NCBI GenBank assembly: GCA_964588705.1
Contig: CAZPQV010000041.1
Span: 1 to 20,373, forward strand
Direction of reading: 5' to 3'
DNA length: 20,373 bases
DNA from: CAZPQV01 sp964588705
Lineage (GTDB): Bacteria; Bacteroidota; Bacteroidia; Flavobacteriales; Weeksellaceae
Shown here: one piece after another, positions 1-8,034 of the stretch
How positions within the stretch are numbered: the stretch's first letter is position 1
How the letters are laid out: every line of letters begins with the position of its first letter
Position numbers and translations under genes: made by a program
Notes under the pieces: model-generated
Told to the model about the DNA's origin: nothing
What the model saw: the letters and a program-made list of their open reading frames with translations, nothing else
The model's database searches: none

Positions 1-3000
1 ACAGAAAACCGTTGCAGATTCCGAGAATCATCCCGTCTCTTGCTAAAAGTTCGTGAACGGCTTCTTTCATTCTTTCGTTTTTCAAAACATTCACAATAAA
101 TTTTGCAGAACCGTCGGGTTCGTCGCCGGCTGAAAATCCACCGGAAAAAACCAGAATCTGCGACTGATTGATTTCTTTAACCCAATTACTGATGCTTTCA
201 TTCAGCAAATCATGATTCAAATTAATCAGTGGTAAACTGCTCACTTCTGCACCTTCTTTTCTGAAAGCATTTTGTGTTTCGTATTCGCAATTGGTTCCAG
301 GAAAAATCGGTGCAAAAACTTTCGGTTTGGCAATGCCATGTTTTTTGATGATGATATTTCTTGGCTCAGTTGAGTTCAGTTTTTCATCAATATCAACAAC
401 GATTTTTTCATTTTCTTTGGTAGAAAACAATTCTTCAAACGTCGATTTATTTACTTGAAGTAAATTATTGATGTAAAATTTTAATTCATTAATTGATAAT
501 TGATTGCTACTTTTTACTTCACCGATTTCTTGAAGAAGATTATTTTTTAAACTTCCTTCAGATTCAATGATTAAACTACCGATATTTTTATTCAGAAGAA
601 GATTTTCATCCAGTGCAACTTCTGCTCCTAATTTGTTTCCAAAAGCCATTTTTGCAAGCGCAACTGCAACACCACCATCCTTCACGGTTTTCACAGAAAC
701 AATCTTTTTGGCTTTGATATTTTCGTGAATGAAGTTGAATATTTCTTTCAGATTTTCATAATCAGGAAGTCCGTTTTCTTTCGGCTGATGATTGAACAAA
801 TAGATTTTATTTCCTGCTTTTTTAAACTCCGGAGAAATTACATTTTCCTTTTCACCGTTAGCACACGCAAACGAAATTAAAGTCGGCGGTACATTCAAAT
901 CCTGATAAGTTCCACTCATTGAATCCTTCCCTCCAATTGCTGCCAATTCCAGATTCATTTGAGCATCATAAGCGCCTAGAAGCGATGCCAACGGTTTGCC
1001 CCATTTCTGTGGGTTGGTTCCCATTTTCTCGAAATATTCCTGGAAACTTAGACGAATATTTCTGTAATCGCCACCCATGGCCACGATTTTTGCCACACTT
1101 TCCACCACCGCATTAGCAGCGCCAATCATTGAATTTTGTGAGGATAAATCAGCATCAAATCCCCAAGATGCAAGGGAAACAGTTTCTACATTTTCGGAAT
1201 CCAGAACCGGTAAAGTCTGCACACTTCCTTCCATCAAGGTTTCCTGATGTTTTCCACCGAAAGGCATGGCAACGGTAGTTCCGCCAACCGAAGCGTCAAA
1301 CATTTCGTGAAGTCCTTTTTGGGAAGCCACATTCTTATCCGCTAAAATCTCTTTGAATTTTTCTTCCGTGAACTGGATATTTTCTGAGTTTACTTCCTTT
1401 AAATGAGTTACTTCTACCGATTGCGACTTCGCACAACCATTGGTATCCAAAAATGCACGACTTAAGTCCACTATTTTATTTCCGCGCCAGAACATTTGCA
1501 TTCTACCGCTGTCGGTCACTTTTGCAATAACAAAAGCGTGGATATTTTCTTTTTCACAGAACTTAATAAAATCATCTTTATCGGCATCCGCAATTACTAC
1601 TGCCATTCTTTCTTGAGATTCAGAGATGGCCAATTCGGTTCCGTTCAAACCTTCGTATTTCAGAGGCATAACATCCAAATTGATTTCAATGCTGTCCGCA
1701 ATTTCACCAATCGCCACAGAAACTCCGCCTGCACCGAAATCGTTAGATTTTTTAATCAATCTCGTCACTTCAGGATTTCTGAACAGTCTTTGGATTTTAC
1801 GTTCTTCCACCGCATTTCCTTTCTGAACTTCGGTGGACAGTGTATGAATAGACGTTTCGTCCTGTTCTTTTGAACTTCCGGTTGCGCCGCCAACACCGTC
1901 TCTTCCGGTCGCACCACCCAAAACGATTACAACATCTCCGGCTTCCGGTTTTTCACGTTTTACCCAATCTTTTGGAACAGCTCCAACAACAAAACCAACC
2001 TCCATTCTTTTGGCTTTATACCCTTCGTGATAAATTTCGCTCACCAAAGTCGTCGCCAAACCAATCTGATTTCCATAGGAAGAATAACCGTTTGCCGCCT
2101 GTTTTGTAATGGTTCTTTGCGGTAATTTTCCCGGCAAAGTTTCTGAAATCGGTTCCAGAACATTTCCTGCTCCGGTTAAACGCATTGCCTGATAAACATA
2201 TGCTCTACCCGACAACGGATCACGGATAGCACCGCCCAAACAAGTGGATGCTCCACCGAAAGGTTCAATTTCCGTTGGGTGATTGTGCGTTTCGTTTTTG
2301 AAAAGCAGATACCACGGCTCTTTTTTACCGTCGTATTCTGCTTCAATTTCTACGGTGCAGGCATTGATTTCATCAGAAATCACGAGGTTGTCGAGTTTTC
2401 CAGTTTTGTATAAATATTTTGCAGCAATGGTTCCCAAATCCATCAGGGAAACCGCTTTGTGCTCTCTTCCTAAAAATTTTCTTTTTTCCTGATAATCAGC
2501 AAAAATTTTCTCTAAAGTTTCTTTGTAAGGACCTTCGAATTTAATATCCGTTAAAGCTGTTTCAAAGGTCGTATGTCGGCAATGATCGCTCCAATATGTA
2601 TCTAAAACTTTGAGTTCAGTTTCGGTTGGATTACGGTTTTCTGACTGAAAATACCGCTGAATATGCTCCAAATCATCCAAACCAAAAGCAAAACCGTGAC
2701 TGTTGTAGAAGTCGTTGAGTTGTGAAGCCGTGAAGTCGATAAAGCCTTCGTGAGTGATGACAGGATCCGGAGTTTCCTCAGCCGGAATTTCAAGAATGGA
2801 AAGATCTTTTTCCTGACTTTCCACTTTATTAATCAACAAATCTTTAATTTTCGGAAGATCATTTTCTGTAATACCGAAAAGTTCAATCAGTTTTCCACTG
2901 CGAACTTCAGAATTCTCGTTCTCGGTCAGTAAAGCGATACATTGCTCTGCGGAATCGGCACGCTGATCGTATTGTCCAGGAAGAAATTCGGTCGCAAAAT

Positions 3001-3226
3001 GTAATTCTTTTGTCGGATTTTCTTCATGAAGAATGTCAGTAACGGGATCCACAAACGTGTTGTGCACGACTTTTGAAAACTCGTCTTCATTCAGTCCGAA
3101 AATATCATACACATTGTAGATTTTCGCGTTCTGAATTCCGGGAACGATATTTTTGATTTCATTAAAAATTTTTGCACTTTCGACATCGAAAATTCCTTTT
3201 TTCTCAACAAATATTCTACGTTTCAT
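1..3226 (-). CDS. purL: Phosphoribosylformylglycinamidine synthase, single-chain form (3' end beyond the window)
   Basis: Converts FGAR, glutamine and ATP to FGAM, the fourth step of cytoplasmic de novo purine synthesis. The reading frame starts at ATG 3226 (MKRRIFVEKK) and stays open for 1075 codons to the window edge. Seen directly: an N-terminal PurS-like region, the family signature SDHCRHTTF at about residues 213-221, the glycine-rich LGGATGRDGVGGAT at about 436-449, and ILGICNGF at the very end, where Cys1071 (bases 14-16) is the expected glutaminase nucleophile. The catalytic His and Glu lie outside the window. Large single-chain PurL proteins are about 1230-1300 residues, so roughly 150-200 are missing. 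The gene follows purB in the same direction but behind a terminator. A REP-like hairpin ends 12 bases before its ATG. I found no convincing promoter box, so its transcription start is open. Confidence 0.97.
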   Translation of the reverse strand, partial: MKRRIFVEKKGIFDVESAKIFNEIKNIVPGIQNAKIYNVYDIFGLNEDEFSKVVHNTFVDPVTDILHEENPTKELHFATEFLPGQYDQRADSAEQCIALLTENENSEVRSGKLIELFGITENDLPKIKDLLINKVESQEKDLSILEIPAEETPDPVITHEGFIDFTASQLNDFYNSHGFAFGLDDLEHIQRYFQSENRNPTETELKVLDTYWSDHCRHTTFETALTDIKFEGPYKETLEKIFADYQEKRKFLGREHKAVSLMDLGTIAAKYLYKTGKLDNLVISDEINACTVEIEAEYDGKKEPWYLLFKNETHNHPTEIEPFGGASTCLGGAIRDPLSGRAYVYQAMRLTGAGNVLEPISETLPGKLPQRTITKQAANGYSSYGNQIGLATTLVSEIYHEGYKAKRMEVGFVVGAVPKDWVKREKPEAGDVVIVLGGATGRDGVGGATGSSKEQDETSIHTLSTEVQKGNAVEERKIQRLFRNPEVTRLIKKSNDFGAGGVSVAIGEIADSIEINLDVMPLKYEGLNGTELAISESQERMAVVIADADKDDFIKFCEKENIHAFVIAKVTDSGRMQMFWRGNKIVDLSRAFLDTNGCAKSQSVEVTHLKEVNSENIQFTEEKFKEILADKNVASQKGLHEMFDASVGGTTVAMPFGGKHQETLMEGSVQTLPVLDSENVETVSLASWGFDADLSSQNSMIGAANAVVESVAKIVAMGGDYRNIRLSFQEYFEKMGTNPQKWGKPLASLLGAYDAQMNLELAAIGGKDSMSGTYQDLNVPPTLISFACANGEKENVISPEFKKAGNKIYLFNHQPKENGLPDYENLKEIFNFIHENIKAKKIVSVKTVKDGGVAVALAKMAFGNKLGAEVALDENLLLNKNIGSLIIESEGSLKNNLLQEIGEVKSSNQLSINELKFYINNLLQVNKSTFEELFSTKENEKIVVDIDEKLNSTEPRNIIIKKHGIAKPKVFAPIFPGTNCEYETQNAFRKEGAEVSSLPLINLNHDLLNESISNWVKEINQSQILVFSGGFSAGDEPDGSAKFIVNVLKNERMKEAVHELLARDGMILGICNGFL

Positions 3227-3233
3227 ATTTAGA

Positions 3234-3298
3234 GGTCGCTCCTACGGAGCTCAATTTACTTTTAATACTTTTCTAAAAAGTGGTCGCTCCTGCGGAGC
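3234..3298. repeat. Two direct copies of a REP-like palindromic repeat
   Basis: GGTCGCTCCTACGGAGC (3234-3250) and GGTCGCTCCTGCGGAGC (3282-3298) differ at one base and are spaced 48 bases start to start. Each contains a 5-bp GCTCC/GGAGC stem with a three-base loop (3238-3250 and 3286-3298). From memory, short palindromes of this kind are scattered between genes in flavobacterial genomes and resemble REP elements mobilised by RAYT transposases; no such transposase is in the window. The pair occupies the purL 5' leader. On the purL strand the nearer hairpin contains AGGAG 12 bases before the ATG, although Bacteroidota rarely rely on Shine-Dalgarno pairing. Confidence 0.75.
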
Positions 3299-3317
3299 AA
3301 TATCTGTGGTTTATAAA

Positions 3318-3349
3318 ACTTTGACAATGACTATATACAGTGACAAAGT
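3318..3349. promoter_or_regulatory. Imperfect inverted repeat upstream of purL (possible operator)
   Basis: ACTTTGACA (3318-3326) and TGACAAAGT (3341-3349) form 9-bp arms with one mismatch around a 14-base centre. The off-centre inner segment ACTATATACAGT is itself nearly palindromic. It lies between the purB terminator and the REP pair, where a purL promoter or operator would be expected. No regulator binding motif is recognised, so the role is a guess. Confidence 0.3.
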
Positions 3350-3376
3350 AAAAAATGCAGACGAAACCGCCTGCAT
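3350..3376 (-). terminator. Rho-independent terminator of purB
   Basis: On the minus strand ATGCAGGCG pairs with CGTCTGCAT (9 bp including one G-U) around a GTTT loop, followed by a run of Ts (As at 3350-3354 on the plus strand). It starts 5 bases past the purB stop. purL therefore probably has its own start or depends on readthrough. Confidence 0.8.
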
Positions 3377-3381
3377 CACAT

Positions 3382-4809
3382 TTATACTTTTAAATCTGCT
3401 TCCAGACCAATTTCGCCGGCGTATTTGTCCAGAATTGGCTGTGCTTCGTTCTTGATAAATTCCTCGGTCTGAATTGGTGCAAATCCGATGAAGTTTTTCG
3501 GATCGAGCACTTCTGCGATTTTGGATTTGTCCATTTTCAGGGAAGCATCGTTCATGATTCTTTCAATCAAGTCATTTTCCTTGCCTTCCATTTTTACTTT
3601 CTTGGAAGCTTCCATGGAATGAACGCGGATAGTTTCATGAATTTCCTGACGGTCACCGCCGGCTTTCACTTCTTCCATGATGATGTATTCCGTGGCCATG
3701 AACGGAAGTTCGTCCATGATATGTTTGTGAATACGGTTTTCGTACACCACAATCCCGTCCATAATATTATTCCAAATCAGTAGAATGGCATCGATTGCCA
3801 AAAATGCCTGCGGAATAGTCAAACGCTTGTTGGCGGAATCGTCCAGCGTTCTTTCGAACCACTGCGTAGAAGCCACCATTGCCGAACTTGAAGACAGTGA
3901 CATCACATATTTCGCCAATGCACCGATTCTTTCGGAACGCATCGGATTACGTTTGTACGCCATAGCTGAAGAACCGATTTGATTCTTTTCGAATGGTTCT
4001 TCCAGTTCCTTTAAATTCTGTAAAAGACGAAGGTCGTTCGTGAATTTATGTGCTGACTGCGCGATGTTTGAAAGCAAAGCCACCACTTTTGCATCAATCT
4101 TTCTGTCATAAGTTTGCCCTGAAACGCCGAATACTTTTTCAAAACCGAATCTTGCAGAAAGTTCTTTATCGAGATGTTTTACTTTGGAATAATCGCCATT
4201 AAAGAGTTCAAGAAAACTCGCTGCAGTTCCTGTAGTACCTTTTACACCACGGAATCTTAGAGTTTCAAGGAAAAATTCCAGCTCTTCGAAATCTAAAATG
4301 AGAGACTGAAGCCAAAGTGTCGCTCTTTTTCCAACAGTTGTCAATTGTGCCGGCTGAAAATGGGTGAATCCCAAAGTAGGCATGTCTTTATACTGAATCG
4401 CGAAATCCGACAGTTTTTTGATGACATTCACCAATTGTTTTCTTACAATCAGTAAACCGTCGCGCATCTGAATGAGATCAGTATTGTCTCCAACGAACGC
4501 AGACGTTGCGCCCAAATGAATAATTCCTTTGGCTGAAGGTGCCACATCGCCGTAAGCGTGAACGTGCGCCATCACATCGTGACGGAACTTTTTTTCGTAT
4601 TCTGCGGCCTTCGTATAATCGATGTTTTCTGCCTGCTCTTTCAGTTCCTGCATCTGATCTTCGGAAATCTCAAGACCTAAATCTTTTTCAATTTCAGCAA
4701 GTGCAATCCATAGTTTGCGCCAGTTTCGGAATTTGTTTTCAGGGGAGAAATTATAGAGCATTTCCTCACTTGAATAGCGTTCTTCAAGAGGATTTTTGTA
4801 GGAATTCAT
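3382..4809 (-). CDS. purB: Adenylosuccinate lyase, eukaryote-like ADSL type
   Basis: Splits SAICAR to AICAR and adenylosuccinate to AMP, releasing fumarate, in the cytoplasm. Seen directly: the fumarase/aspartase signature SSAMAYKRNP at residues 280-289 on the mobile catalytic loop, HLGATS at 98-103, and TLGFTHFQP at 145-153 with His150. The protein is 475 residues from the chosen ATG. Strings such as KGTTGTAASFLELFNGD and EEPFEKNQIGSSA resemble human ADSL more than the shorter E. coli PurB. An in-frame GTG ten codons upstream (4839) would overlap the promoter -7 box at 4839-4846, so ATG 4809 (MNSYKNPLEE) is preferred. The gene precedes purL in the same direction and has its own promoter and terminator. 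Confidence 0.97.
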   Translation of the reverse strand: MNSYKNPLEERYSSEEMLYNFSPENKFRNWRKLWIALAEIEKDLGLEISEDQMQELKEQAENIDYTKAAEYEKKFRHDVMAHVHAYGDVAPSAKGIIHLGATSAFVGDNTDLIQMRDGLLIVRKQLVNVIKKLSDFAIQYKDMPTLGFTHFQPAQLTTVGKRATLWLQSLILDFEELEFFLETLRFRGVKGTTGTAASFLELFNGDYSKVKHLDKELSARFGFEKVFGVSGQTYDRKIDAKVVALLSNIAQSAHKFTNDLRLLQNLKELEEPFEKNQIGSSAMAYKRNPMRSERIGALAKYVMSLSSSSAMVASTQWFERTLDDSANKRLTIPQAFLAIDAILLIWNNIMDGIVVYENRIHKHIMDELPFMATEYIIMEEVKAGGDRQEIHETIRVHSMEASKKVKMEGKENDLIERIMNDASLKMDKSKIAEVLDPKNFIGFAPIQTEEFIKNEAQPILDKYAGEIGLEADLKV

Positions 4810-4838
4810 TCTTTCTTTTTTACTTTTTTGGAGTTGCA

Positions 4839-4869
4839 CAAAATTAGTTTTTTTAATTGAGAGTTGAAA
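4839..4869 (-). promoter_or_regulatory. Bacteroidota-type promoter for purB
   Basis: On the minus strand a TAATTTTG box (plus positions 4839-4846) matches the Bacteroidota -7 consensus TAnnTTTG exactly. A TTTC (4866-4869) lies 19 bases upstream where TTTG is expected at -33. Transcription would begin near 4831, giving a leader of about 20 bases before ATG 4809. Confidence 0.6.
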
Positions 4870-4892
4870 ATTGAAACCTGAAAGATTTAAAT

Positions 4893-4926
4893 AAAAAAAA
4901 CCGCTTCAATTCCAGAAACGGTTTTT
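4893..4926 (-). terminator. Terminator at the end of the PUL, after the GH3 gene
   Basis: AAAAACCG (4896-4903) pairs with CGGTTTTT (4919-4926). Past one C/A mismatch, an inner TTC/GAA pairing leaves a 7-base loop. Eight As at 4893-4900 give the T run on the minus strand. It lies about 29 bases past the GH3 stop. The flanking T run on the plus strand would allow action in both directions. Confidence 0.8.
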
Positions 4927-4954
4927 AAATCATTCGATTAATTAAATAATAAGT

Positions 4955-7312
4955 TTATTTACTCCAATTGATTCGCGTAGTTTTTACATCTGCAGAACTG
5001 GTCCCTATCATTACGTCAAACTCTCCGGCTTCCCAATCGAATTTCAATTTATTGTCATAGAATTTCAAATCTTCAGGAGTGATGTTGAATGTTACTTTTT
5101 TGCTCTCTCCTTTTTTAAGATAAACCTTCTGGAAACCTTTCAGTTCTTTTACAGGACGCGAAACGGTACCAACCAAATCACGGATGTATAACTGAACGAT
5201 CTCAGCACCGTCATAATTCCCAGTATTGGTAAGCGTTACACTCGCCTGAACGGTTTGATTTCCTTTTGGATTAGCGTTAGAAACGGTAATGTCTGAATAA
5301 CCGAAATTGGTGTAGCTTAATCCATATCCGAACGGATAAAGCGGTGTATTGCACTCGTCCATATAATTGGCACGGAAACGCTCATATTCGCATTTTTCAA
5401 CTTTTTCTGAATTCAATGGACGGCCGGTATTCAAATGATTATAATATATTGGAACCTGACCTAAACTCCTTGGAAAAGTTACCGGCAATTTACCTGAAGG
5501 ATTTACCGTTCCATAAAGAACATCTGCAATGGCATATCCGGCTTCAGTTCCCGGGAACCAAGCATTTAGAATGGCATCAGGAGTATCTTTCACATTGGTT
5601 AAAGCGAGAGGTCTTCCGGTGAAAAGAACCATCACGATTGGTTTTCCGGTTTTTTTAAGTTCGTTTAGTAGCTCAACCTGTGTTACTGGAATATCAATCG
5701 TGGTTCTGGAAGAAGATTCTCCGCTCATTTCAGCAGATTCACCAATCGCAAGAACAATAACATCTGCCTGATTTGCAATATTAACTGCTTCCTGACGCAT
5801 CGCTTCCGGCGTGCGGCTGTCTCTGTCAACCAGTTTTCCGTGCGCTGCATAAATGTCTTCCAGTTTTTTGTTTTCTTCTACATTCGCACCTTTCGCGGTA
5901 AGAATTTTTACTTCTTTGCCCACGGTTTCCTGAAGTCCTTTGACCAAAGAAACTGCACTTCCGTGCTTTGCACCTACACTCCACGTTCCCGGCATATTAA
6001 CTGAATTATTCACCAATGGCCCAATCACGGCAATGGTTCCGGTTTTTTTCAATGGAAGAACATTGTTCTCGTTTTTCATTAAAACCATTGACTGTGCCGC
6101 GATATTTCTTGCTTCCTTACGATTGGCAGCACTGAAAACTTCTTTTGCAGCTTCTGCAGCATTTCCGTATCGGTAAGGATCCTCGAATAGTCCAAGGTCG
6201 TATTTGGCTTCAAGCATTCTTTTTGCTGCCAAATCAATTTCTTCTTTCGTAACATTTCCTTCATCCAAAGATTTCTTCAGTGTTGTTAAAAAACCTTCAC
6301 TTACCATATCCATATCAATTCCCGCTTTCAAAGCCAAAGCTGAAGATTGCTGAAGATCGCCCATTCCATGATCAATCATTTCGCTGACTCCGGTATAATC
6401 TGAAACCACAAAGCCTTTGAAGCCCCATTTATCGCGCAAGACCTCAGTCTGCAACCAGCGGTTACCGGTTGCAGGAATACCGTCAACCACATTAAAAGAT
6501 GCCATCACCGATCCAACTCCTGCGTCAACCGCGGCTTTGTATGGTGGAAAATATTCGTTAAACATCCGCATATGACTCATATCCACGGTATTATAATCCA
6601 TTCCGGCTTCGGATGCTCCATAGAGTGCAAAATGTTTTACGCAGGCCATCATTGTATTTCTATCAGCAAGATTTTTTCCCTGATAACCATAAACCATATG
6701 TTTTGCAATTTCACTTTGCAAGAAAGGATCTTCTCCGGAACCTTCAGAAATCCTTCCCCAACGCGGTTCGCGGGAAATATCGGTCATTGGAGAAAACGTC
6801 CACGAAATTCCATCTGAAGTCGCTTCTTTTGCTGCAATCTGAGCCGATCTCTGAATAAGCTTCATATCCCAGGAAGCTGCCAAACCTAGTGGAATTGGAA
6901 ATGTAGTTTCGTAACCGTGTATAACATCCATTCCGAAAATCAGTGGAATTCCAAGTCTTGATTTCTCTACGGCAACTTTCTGAACATCACGGATTTTATC
7001 TGCTCCTTTGATGTTAAATAAACCGCCAACTAAGCCCTGTTCAATTTTCTGTCCGATATTTGAACTTTGTGCCTGACCTGTAGTAAAGTCCCCAGAAGTC
7101 GGTAGATTGAGCTGACCAATTTTTTCGTCCAAAGTCATCTTAGACAAAAGTTCATTTACAAAAGCGTCTTTCGTTGCCTGATATGCCGAAGACTGATAAG
7201 TCTGAACCGGTTTCGTGACCATCTCCGGTTGAGCAACGGGGCCTGCAGTCTTCTTTTGCGCAGCACAGGACGTGGAAAGTGCTGCCATTGCAATTAAAAT
7301 AATCTTCTTCAT
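4955..7312 (-). CDS. bglX: GH3 beta-glucosidase, BglX-like lipoprotein
   Basis: Predicted exo-acting beta-glucosidase that releases glucose from beta-gluco-oligosaccharides. Residues 1-16 look like a lipoprotein signal (STSC, Cys16), and the following AAQKK lacks acidic residues, which suggests the periplasmic side. The GH3 N-terminal barrel spans about 50-380 with MDVIHGYETTFP at 128-139, the KHF motif at 226-228, and the nucleophile Asp305 in FVVSDYTG. The alpha/beta sandwich spans about 400-620; GESAEMSGESSSR at 524-536 is the likely acid/base loop. A fibronectin-III-like domain occupies about 690-770. The length (785) is typical of BglX. It is the last PUL gene, 4 bases after the hydrolase stop. 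In B. thetaiotaomicron a GH3 beside a GH144 acts on beta-1,2-glucooligosaccharides, so that specificity is plausible here. Sequence alone cannot separate it from other beta-linkages. Confidence 0.93.
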   Translation of the reverse strand: MKKIILIAMAALSTSCAAQKKTAGPVAQPEMVTKPVQTYQSSAYQATKDAFVNELLSKMTLDEKIGQLNLPTSGDFTTGQAQSSNIGQKIEQGLVGGLFNIKGADKIRDVQKVAVEKSRLGIPLIFGMDVIHGYETTFPIPLGLAASWDMKLIQRSAQIAAKEATSDGISWTFSPMTDISREPRWGRISEGSGEDPFLQSEIAKHMVYGYQGKNLADRNTMMACVKHFALYGASEAGMDYNTVDMSHMRMFNEYFPPYKAAVDAGVGSVMASFNVVDGIPATGNRWLQTEVLRDKWGFKGFVVSDYTGVSEMIDHGMGDLQQSSALALKAGIDMDMVSEGFLTTLKKSLDEGNVTKEEIDLAAKRMLEAKYDLGLFEDPYRYGNAAEAAKEVFSAANRKEARNIAAQSMVLMKNENNVLPLKKTGTIAVIGPLVNNSVNMPGTWSVGAKHGSAVSLVKGLQETVGKEVKILTAKGANVEENKKLEDIYAAHGKLVDRDSRTPEAMRQEAVNIANQADVIVLAIGESAEMSGESSSRTTIDIPVTQVELLNELKKTGKPIVMVLFTGRPLALTNVKDTPDAILNAWFPGTEAGYAIADVLYGTVNPSGKLPVTFPRSLGQVPIYYNHLNTGRPLNSEKVEKCEYERFRANYMDECNTPLYPFGYGLSYTNFGYSDITVSNANPKGNQTVQASVTLTNTGNYDGAEIVQLYIRDLVGTVSRPVKELKGFQKVYLKKGESKKVTFNITPEDLKFYDNKLKFDWEAGEFDVMIGTSSADVKTTRINWSK

Positions 7313-7316
7313 ATTT

Positions 7317-8033
7317 CTATTTTTTATTTTTTTGAGTTGATTTTTTCTGATTTAAAAGCCATTCATAAAATGCGGGATCGGAGTAAGTAGAATCCCAGGA
7401 ATTATGATTATCATCCGGAAAAATGATGAGTTCTACATTGTTATAAATCTTTCTTATTTCCTGATACATATCGATGGAAGTCATAGGTGAAACAATATCA
7501 TCATTCCCACCATGAAAGATTTTTATCGGTAAATCTTTGTATTTGTGAGCGGTTGCTTTCATCCAACGGTCGGAAGGCGCACAAACTGGAGACAACGCTG
7601 CAAACATCTCGGGGTGTTCGTTGGCCAGTTTCCAACTTCCCCAACCTCCCATTGATAAACCTGTAAGATAAATCCGGGAATCATCAATACTGTATTTTTT
7701 CTGAATTTCTTTGATGAGATGATAAACTGCCTCGGTATCCCACCACTCATTTTCCGGGCATTGTGGCGCAAGAATCGCAACCGGTTCTTTGATTAAATTT
7801 TTATAAGTAAACGGACTGTGAGCTTTTACCTTTTCCAAATCGGTTCCGCGCTCTCCTGAACCGTGAAGAAAGACAATCAGTGGAACTTTTCCTTTCGTAT
7901 TTTCTGGAAAATCGAGAATGTAAGAAATCTTCTGAAGTTCTTTGATCTCTTTTTTGAATTCGGCTTTAGTTTCCTGAGCTTTAGTCAAAACAGAAATAAT
8001 CAGAAACAGTATTATTAAAGATTTGGTTTTCAT
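7317..8033 (-). CDS. Secreted alpha/beta hydrolase (esterase or peptidase-like, COG4099 type)
   Basis: A 238-residue serine hydrolase. An uncleaved-looking hydrophobic start (SLIILFLIISVLTKAQ, about residues 5-20) reads as a type I signal peptide, so the protein is probably soluble in the periplasm. Seen: oxyanion-hole region FLHGSGERG at 55-63, the nucleophile elbow GLSMGG with Ser127, the likely acid Asp178 in HGGNDDIVSP, and His210 in PDDNHNSW. The fold matches the dienelactone hydrolase/PHB-depolymerase/prolyl-oligopeptidase-like group. The exact substrate cannot be read from the sequence. Its ATG lies one base past the upstream GH144 stop and its TAG four bases before the GH3 ATG, so it is firmly inside the PUL. 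That placement suggests removal of an ester substituent from the target glycan, which is inference. Confidence 0.85.
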   Translation of the reverse strand: MKTKSLIILFLIISVLTKAQETKAEFKKEIKELQKISYILDFPENTKGKVPLIVFLHGSGERGTDLEKVKAHSPFTYKNLIKEPVAILAPQCPENEWWDTEAVYHLIKEIQKKYSIDDSRIYLTGLSMGGWGSWKLANEHPEMFAALSPVCAPSDRWMKATAHKYKDLPIKIFHGGNDDIVSPMTSIDMYQEIRKIYNNVELIIFPDDNHNSWDSTYSDPAFYEWLLNQKKSTQKNKK

Positions 8034-8034
8034 A

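Noticed and set aside
1496..1873. 125-codon plus-strand open frame inside the purL region
   Set aside because: It is antisense to the PurL glycine-rich domain, whose frame is continuous there; the Phe/His-rich product is typical of a shadow frame.
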